Source of the DNA: Hortaea werneckii
Lineage: Eukaryota; Ascomycota; Dothideomycetes; Mycosphaerellales; Teratosphaeriaceae
Reading direction: 5' to 3'
DNA: 64,000 bases
Assembly: GCA_037044905.1 (NCBI GenBank)
Contig: JBAOKB010000077.1
Span: 620,001 to 684,000, forward strand
Shown here: in pieces, positions 57,565-64,000 of the stretch
How the letters are laid out: each line of letters opens with the position of its first letter
How positions within the stretch are numbered: position 1 is the stretch's first letter
The notes under the pieces: generated by a model
The model's input: only the letters and a program-made list of their open reading frames with translations
Databases searched by the model: none
Told to the model about the DNA's origin: nothing
Program-made: the position numbers and the translations under genes

Positions 57565-59094
57565 TTACCCAGCAACCTGCACCCCACCATTCGCCACCTC
57601 CCTCATCCCTCCACCGGCACCATCCCCATCCTCCCCATCCTCGTCGACCCTAACATCGCGCTCCTCGCTCTCGGCCCGCAACTCATACGCCAGATCAAAA
57701 CACTCAGCCAGCAACCCGACCACACTGGCCTGGCCCTCGGGGACCTCGCCACCAACCATGAACTTCCCATCGCGCTTCATATTATCGATACTATTCAGCT
57801 TCATACTATACGGGTACAGTTCCCGGGGGGAATCCACACCCCCAGACCGTCGGACTTCGATTAAGCAGCGTTTCAGCGTGAGCAGCTGGTTGTAGATGGG
57901 GAGCAGAGCTTCCGAGACGGGCTCCGAGGAGACGATGTACTGGTAGATGAAGGCGTAGGATTTGCGGAGGAGGTAGAGCAGCGTGCGCTGGGCGTGGAGG
58001 TCGGCGGGCCGGCCCTGGTCGTCGATGAAGTTCCCGTTTACGCGGGCTTCGTCGACGCGGTCGAGCTGGCGTTGGAAGGAGTACAGGTCGGTTTCCCGGA
58101 GCGACCAGGCTGGGTCAGGTTCATCTGTTCGAGGGTGTTGCGGATCTTGACCAGTTTGGCGTAGTTTTCTTGGAAGCGGTCGTCGATCTTGCCGTGGCGT
58201 TCTTGGATCACTTCCAGCCAGAGCAGGCAGCGGGCTAGCAAGGCGCGGATGACTGTGGGGCCGTCGGAGATGCCGCCTTCGGTTAGGGAGAGGGAGGCGA
58301 GCCTTTCGGCGTAGGTCTGTTCGGCGGTTTTGCCCTCGTGGGCGTCGCGGGATTCATTCAGGGAGGTTTGGATGTCGAGGAGTTGGCGTTCGAATTCACG
58401 GACCTCTTGGCGGGGAACTGGAGTGACTGATGTCAACAAGATGGCCTTTTATGGAAAGTTGGAGTGATTTGCGTATCAGTCAAGCACTTACCTTTGACCT
58501 CGTGTTGCACGCAGAGAGCGATCGCAATATACTGACTAACCGCTCGTAAGTGTCCATGACCTCGGGACTCAGTCGCGATAGACTATTCTGTAGCTCTTGT
58601 AACCTCTCCTGGCACACATGTATTCTCGCTTCGAGCAGGGTAAGCAAATGCGGGGAATGCGCTTCCCGCCCTCGCTCGATGGAGCCGCGCCATTGCTCGA
58701 TATTGTGTGCGATGCTCTCGAGATCCTTTCCGCTATAGTAGCCTGCCTCTTTCAGGTGATCGAGTAACCGCTTGACCGTGCTGATGGCGCTGTAGACGGC
58801 GGGGGCCTCGGAGTTGCGGCCGATGGTGAGGAAGAAAAGGGAGATAAGCTGAAAACAGTCATCCAGAACGGTATCGACGCGGTTCTGCTCGTCGCGTTTG
58901 GTCTCGCGGATCTGGTTCAGGATCTCGACTTGCTCGATCAGCTGGTTGTAGTATTTGACGACATCGGCGCTTCGGACATAGGTGCTGCGGTCCTGCTTCA
59001 GGATGGAGAGGTGATCGCGGATGACAAGGATGCGGTCCAGCACGGGCTGCTCCTTGGGGTCGAGCGGCAGACGATAGGCAGGAGAGTCTGTCAT
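57565..59094 (-). CDS. UPF0662 / DUF2408 protein, frame broken twice
   Basis: Conserved fungal cytoplasmic/nuclear protein of unknown function, named after S. pombe C30C2.08. Exon 1 is 59094-58492; a 74-nt intron (58491-58418) leads to exon 2 at 58417-57565, about 485 codons. Helical repeats are typical: LSPEVMDTYERLVSILRSLSACNTRSK, ALLARCLLWLEVIQERHGKIDDRF, TLEQMNLTQ, SPRELYPYSMKLNSIDNM and KFMVGGEVPEGQASVVGLLAECFDLAYELR. Soon after the intron the frame shifts at 58403-58408 (one G short restores FPAKEVREFERQ). It shifts again at 58107-58111, where one more G restores LTQAWSLRETDLYSFQRQ. Acidic, Gly-rich C-terminus. The family is recognised from memory; moderate certainty about the name, high about conservation. 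Confidence 0.82.
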
Positions 59095-59773
59095 GATGAC
59101 GAAGAGCGGGAGATAAGGGTATCAGCAGAAAGTGAGTGGTGCTTTCGCAGCAGCTACTTCGCAGTAAGGGTTGGAATTTGCGTTGGTTCGGGCAGATTCA
59201 AATGGTGGGTGGAGCTGGGCTTGCATAAGTGAGTGTGGAGTGCGGCGCACCGGTGTTCCAGCCCAGCAGTTTGCTCTCGTGATCGCGCTTGCAGCCAACC
59301 CCGCATTCAATGATGGCTCTGACGTTGGCCGCTCATTCCTTCCGCCTCCACGTGCTCGGCGCCGCGCGGACTAGAGAAATGTCGGCGGTCGGGATCGTGC
59401 TTCCGCGGCCACTCCCGGTCGCCGATCTACCGACTTTGCCCAGCTCGCCAGACCTTCCTGTGTCTGTCCAACTGTCCGCGCCGACCGACCAGACTGCGCT
59501 GAAATTCACGTCCCGTCCCGTCCCGTCCGGGTCCCGATCCCGTCTGCTCTACACTGTAATGCCTGAGGCAAAACGATAGCCAGCTGCATGCCAAGCCTGG
59601 CATTTCCCCATGCACTCACGGGCTTTTCGCACACAGCTTTGAAGTCCGACCGCGAACTTTCTGCCCTCCACCCCACGACAACAATCGAGTCCTTGAGAAG
59701 AAGTCCTTCACGACATTACGAGCGTAGTAGGCATCTCATTTCCACCAACCCACCCACAACACATCCAGTCACA
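59095..59773. promoter_or_regulatory. Divergent promoter, UPF0662 gene / RPP1
   Basis: 679 bp between diverging starts. GTCCCGTCCCGTCC repeats near 59511-59530 and a CT/CA-rich 3' part are noted; no ORF is credible. Confidence 0.4.
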
Positions 59774-60376
59774 ATGTCCACCGCCGAGCTCGCGACTTCC
59801 TACGCCGCCCTCATCCTGGCCGATGACGGTGTCGAGATCACGGTATGCGCTTCCATATACAACTACACTTCCCAAACAAAGAAGTTTTCCTTCTTCTCTT
59901 ACTGCATGCGCGCAGTATGGATAAGGAGAGGGAGAACTCCCAATACCACACTTACCAAAATACAACCATTCTCAATACTATCTCAAGAATTCCAAACTGA
60001 CATTTTTTCTTCCCATCTCTAGGCCGACAAGCTCAACACCCTGATCCAGGCCGCCAAGGTCCCGGACGTTGAGCCCATCTGGAGCCAGCTCTTCGCCAAG
60101 GCCCTCGAGGGCAAGGACGTCAAGGACATGCTGACCAACGTCGGTGGCGGTGGTGCCCCGGCCGTTGTCGCTGCCGCCCCGGCCGCCGCTGCCCCGGCTG
60201 GCGACGCTGCTGCCCCGGCTGCTGAAGAAGAAGAAGGAGGAGGGTAAGTCATGATCACCCCAAATACATAGAGGAAGGAGACTTGTTTCGTGAATAGGAT
60301 TTGCTGACGTGAATTTTTCTTTGTTACAGCCAAGGAGGAGTCCGACGAGGACATGGGCTTCGGTCTTTTCGACTAA
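59774..60376 (+). CDS. RPP1: 60S acidic ribosomal stalk protein P1, exon phase mismatch
   Basis: Stalk protein that recruits elongation factors to the large subunit. Exons 59774-59842, 60023-60243 and 60330-60376, about 111 codons. The N-terminus MSTAELATSYAALILADDGVEIT and ADKLNTLIQAAKVPDVEPIWSQLFAKALEG form the dimerisation domain. An Ala/Pro hinge (AAPAAAAPAGDAAAPA) leads to the acidic end (EESDEDMGFGLFD), the universal P-protein C-terminus. Exon 2 ends in phase 2 but exon 3 requires phase 1, so the C-terminal tag is reached only if one base in the GAA/GGA run at 60224-60243 is extra. No alternative splice site I can find rescues it. Confidence 0.93.
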
Positions 60377-60879
60377 GCGGATCTCTTGATTGAGACTTGC
60401 TGAAAAGAAAACCCCTTCTTCCCAGCGAAGAGAGAAACAGGCGGGGTGGACAGGGACAATGGCCGTCAAGGGCAATGAAGAGTCGAGGTTGAAAAGACCT
60501 TTCGGATATCCCCTTGCGCGAGAAGTCGGGAGGATATATAGCTCCTAGCTTTCGGAAAAGACCCCCAATTAAGCCTTCTCCCTCTCGCTCAGCGATTCCT
60601 TGCCTTACTCGTGATTCTGAAAACTCTTCGTGATCCTCTATTTTTTCTGTGACATGGATGACAACAGGATGTAGACCACTCTAACCTTTCATTTCGTTAC
60701 ATGGATTTTGGAGCATTCACTCCTTTTCACTGATACACAGACAAAGCTAACTCATGGCATGATGACCATAGTAGATAAGACACTCAATTCGTACACTCAT
60801 CCCCCACCCCCTCTCCCTATCCACATCCTACATCCAACCCCCCACAAATTCCCAACACCCCTCTCCCATCTCCCACACC
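60377..60879. other. Convergent spacer RPP1 / SOG2
   Basis: 503 bp of 3' flanks, with a C/A/T-rich strand at 60800-60880; no gene seen. Confidence 0.4.
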
Positions 60880-63800
60880 TCACCTCCTCCCAAACCCCCC
60901 ATTACCTGCCGCCGCCGTCGTCGCCGCCGAACCCGAATTGAACGCATGATCCATGCGCTCATGCGCCCTTTGCGCCCCCCACTCAGGCCGGTACTGCGTG
61001 GTATACTGCTGCTGGGGGAAATAATCCTGCTGGCCCTGGCCCGGACCCGGACCCGGTGGCTGACCATTCGGAACACCATTCCCATTCTCACTGCTCGCGA
61101 CGTGGCCTGGACCGCGGGGCCCAAAGGGCAGCGGAGAGCGGTGTAGCGGGGACGACGGGGGTGACGTAGCCGGGATCGAGCTGGGATTCGCTAGCGAAGA
61201 AGGATTGTGAGGAGGGCGAGCGGCCGCCTGAGCCGGAAAGCGTGGTTGGGGTGTAGTCGCCCCGCCCGCCGAGGGCGTGTTGTTGGGCGAAGGCGGTGTT
61301 GATGCTGGAGGGGGAGTGGAAACCGCCGCCGGAGCCGTTGAGGGTGAAGGAAGGGTAGGGCGCGCCGCTGACGCCGCCGATGGCGGGGTATTGCTGCTGG
61401 TGATGGTTCTGCTGGTGATGTCGCCCCACCGGCTTGGAGATAGATAGGGCTTTCCGACACGGCCTTGCTGACTTCTTTCACCCCTCGCTGTACAGGCCGC
61501 ATCACGCTCTTCACGACGCCGCCTCCAACGCCGTTCAGATCAAGGCCTAGTGAGCCCGCGAGGTCCTTCACTTCGGTTGCGAGGTCGGCCCAGGATTGCA
61601 CGAAGGCGTCGCAGAGAAGCCAGAAGTCGCGCTGTGAACGCACAAGGCGGGCGTCGATTTCCGGGTTATTACGCAGATCGCGGAGGCGCGTGAGGAGCGC
61701 GTGGTTGGTTGATATGACGACTTCGCATTTGGCAAGCGCAAGTCCCCAGTGGTGCGCTGCACGCATTTGGCCAACGGTTTCGGCTGAGTCCTTGCGGAGG
61801 TTGAACTCGGTGCGGCAGTGTGGTAAGGAGTGGGATGCGAGTTCGCTGGCGTGGCGAAGCTTGGTGTAGATGCGGTCGAAGTGTTCGTCTAGGTTGATGT
61901 TTTGGTTGATGATATTGTTGGTGTTGTGCTCTTCTGCGTCGGATGACAGTGTATTAGGGAAGTTGTGGTTGCTTCGAATGGTGTTGCTCCTTGAAGGGAA
62001 AGTGCTAGTGGGCAAGGTACCGAAGGACTCTCTTGAGCGAGGTGTTGTAGCGCTCATCGAGGTCATGGTGTTAGATCGACTGCTATTGGCACTTAGAGGA
62101 ATAGGTGGTGGCGTAGGTCGAATGCTGGTGCCCTCGCCCATATTCTGCAAGATCGTGGCGCCACGCAGCCGTCTGTTGTTGATTGGCTTTGATGGCTGAG
62201 TCGGTGTAACCGTTCGACTACTCCAAGCTTTCGACACTCTAGGCGTGTCCTTAACAGATGGAGTCTTCGCTTTGAAGCCCAACAAGTTGCAAATGTTGCG
62301 ACATTCCACCATGGTCATGTAGATTTGCGACATTAAACACCGGACAAACAGTGGATCAGTCGCTGAGACGGCTTTGCGTGACTGCTGCCTCAGCTCTCTG
62401 ACTGCGGCGCCATATGCTCTAAGAGCTGCCACCGCTGCGTAGACGGCAGGTCGCAGGCTCTGTTCCTCGCCCCTTGTGCCATTTTCGAATGTACCATCGA
62501 GCTTGTTAAGCAATCGATCGAGCTCTTCGACATGTGCGTTTGCACTAAACAACTGACGTTCCAAGAAAGGACGCCTCGGAGTGCTGTCTTTGATCCCTCT
62601 AGACACTTCGCTGATCGGCCCATGCAATTGGAAACAGCGAGAAGAGCAGTCGCTTGGCCGCTCTGTAGGCGTCGCTCGTTTCAATCTTGGAGTTGCGGTC
62701 CTCAGGAAGACTGGACAGTCTTCGCACAGAACTGTCCGACTTCGCGCTCCACCAACCGGGCTGACTGCTCCAGAAGAGTCACCACCACTGCCAGGCGCTA
62801 AGAAGCCGTTTAGCGTTGAAACCGAGCTCGTCGCACGTGAATGACTTGGTCTTGAAACGTAATTACTCAATCGTCCAGTGTGTTGATCACCAGCCTCGCC
62901 GACTGCGTTTGAGCCGAGCCTCGTCTTGCTTGGCACGAAGCCTTGCCTTCTGGAACGAATGCTGGCAGAAGAAGAGATTGTCTCGCTCCGGCTCCGACTG
63001 ATGTCGTTACCGCCATTCAGGAGTGGAGCAATGCCCGGTCTTCTGACGGATGGCGCATTCGACGACAAGTTTCTAGCATGTGATCGCTGCGGAATAGGAG
63101 GAGGCGGACCATTGGGTGAGCGCGTTTTCAAATTCTCAACATTCTCAATTCCCGCTCACGCTTGGCCGGATCGGAAATCGTCCACTAACCATTCTCTTGG
63201 GCGGCCGGGGCGTGTCGGCGTTGCTCTCGCTGCGAAGGCGTTCAGTACGTTTGGAATGAGCGGGACCGACGTCAGAGGATTCATACCTCACGTCGTCTTC
63301 AGAGTGCGACCGCATCTTCTCACGCACTCCTGCTGCTTCAAAAACCGCTTGACCTGTTGACACACCTCCTTTTCAGATTCAATAGAGACCGCGATATGAT
63401 CCTGAATGGGTTTCAACACGTCCGGAGGCGGAAATTCGATAGGATTCTCGTCAAACTTCAGTTTGCTGAGGCTTGGCATTTCCCCGAGCGCAAACGGAAG
63501 GCGCGTGATTTTGTTCTTTGCGACTGCCAAAAACTTCAGCGATGCCATGTTCCTGATCTCTTCCGGGATAGCGTCGATGTTATTCTTGCTGAGGTCAAGG
63601 ATTCGAGTGCTGAGAGTTGGAGGATCTGCCATTGCTACTTAGTATCCATCCCAAACATGTCAACTCGAGCTCACGGTTGCGCGCGTACCGCCTCCGGAAA
63701 GTGCCTGAGCTTGTTCCATCGTATGTTGAGGTACCTCAGACGGTTGCATTGCACAATCTGACTGGGCACTGCGATCTGGGGATTGTGCGAAAGCGCAAGT

Positions 63801-64000
63801 CTACCTGCTATGTCAGCGGTGCTCAAAAGCAACATGCCCACCTCCGCCATTTTTGTCCTGGTTCCGCGCACCTCTCGACTTTGTCCTTGATCAGGGCGAT
63901 GACCTCTACCGGCAATGCATTGATGTTCTTGTGGCTGAGGTCAAGCGTCGCGCCTGTCTGCGACTCCAATCCTCCTGTACCTGTGGCCGACACTTTGGCC
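60880..64000 (-). CDS. SOG2: Sog2-like leucine-rich-repeat protein of the RAM network, partial at 5' end, frame broken repeatedly
   Basis: Acts with Cbk1/Mob2 in polarised growth and cell separation. The 5' end lies beyond the window. Leucine-rich repeats occur first: TLDLSHKNINALPVEVIAL, LALSHNPQIAVPSQIVQCNRLRYLNI, ILDLSKNNIDAIPEEI, LKFLAVAKNKITRLP. A Ser/Pro/Arg-rich region follows, then the Sog2 domain (LLNKLDGTFENG, SQIYMTMVECRNICNLLGF, DEHFDRIYTKLRHASELASHSLP) and a Gly/Gln/Pro tail. Introns occur at 63871-63801, about 63690-63631 and probably about 63191-63137. Frame changes lie near 63605 (one base short in SALE/ILDLSKN), near 63330, near 61430 and near 61105-61125. The inferred stop is at 60880-60882. 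The C-terminal 100 codons are the least certain. Confidence 0.82.

Noticed and set aside
59766..59776. CAGTCACA (HomolD-like ribosomal-gene box) abutting the RPP1 start codon
   Set aside because: It touches the ATG itself, too close to act as a promoter element; a common fungal start context.
1..64000. CRISPR arrays, insertion sequences, secondary-metabolite or virus-like clusters
   Set aside because: No regularly spaced repeats, transposase, reverse transcriptase, PKS/NRPS or viral genes were seen; the gene content is ordinary fungal nuclear DNA.

Overview
The window is nuclear DNA of a filamentous ascomycete (Pezizomycotina). Dothideomycetes is my best guess, but that is inferred from gene content only. 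The evidence is short GT-AG introns of about 45-105 nt, many with CTAAC/CTGAC-like branch sites, and families typical of moulds: SAT4-type 7TM rhodopsin-like proteins, Ser/Thr-rich GPI proteins, an MHYT membrane protein, SMN with a YG-box, and Sfm1. About 25 protein-coding genes are supported. I found no convincing tRNA, rRNA, CRISPR array or transposon.

Layout. 0.2-7 kb: aldo-keto reductase (-), mitochondrial aconitase paralogue of the Aco2/homocitrate-dehydratase type (+), a three-exon endosulfine Igo1 (-), and the Rps3 methyltransferase Sfm1 (+). 8.9-11.5 kb: an uninterrupted 876-codon ORF fusing a SAT4 7TM domain to a FucP-like MFS transporter. 12.7-23 kb: a GPI Ser-rich protein (+), then Pab2, Rae1, an FAD monooxygenase and an MHYT protein (all -). 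23-25.4 kb holds no gene. 25.4-31.3 kb: two uncharacterised fungal proteins (-) flank an ACOT9-type thioesterase (+). 31.8-44.3 kb: dihydrofolate synthase (+), VAP/Scs2 (-), UBA-UBX protein (+), SMN (-), Nop15 (+), Rtt106 (-) and a second GPI protein (+). 45-64 kb: uncharacterised protein (-), mitochondrial malonyltransferase Mct1 (+), NADP-glutamate dehydrogenase (+), Ufd2 E4 ligase (-), UPF0662/DUF2408 protein (-), ribosomal stalk P1 (+), and the RAM-pathway protein Sog2 (-), which runs off the right edge.

Most genes are unrelated housekeeping genes, as is usual in fungi. Several pairs share short divergent promoters: SMN/Nop15, the 529-aa protein/ACOT9, VAP/UBX, and UPF0662/P1. Igo1, Sog2 and Rtt106 are regulators of nutrient/TOR signalling, morphogenesis and chromatin. 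SMN, Pab2, Rae1, Nop15 and P1 belong to RNA and ribosome biology.

Two things stand out. First, the 7TM-transporter fusion at 8.9-11.5 kb. Second, a sharp change near 31-32 kb. Every conserved gene to the left reads in frame, while at least nine genes to the right carry single-base frame breaks, often near short homopolymers and in genes that are normally essential. The simplest reading is uncorrected indels in the assembly. Real decay of a duplicated copy or a homopolymer-mutator lineage are the alternatives to test.
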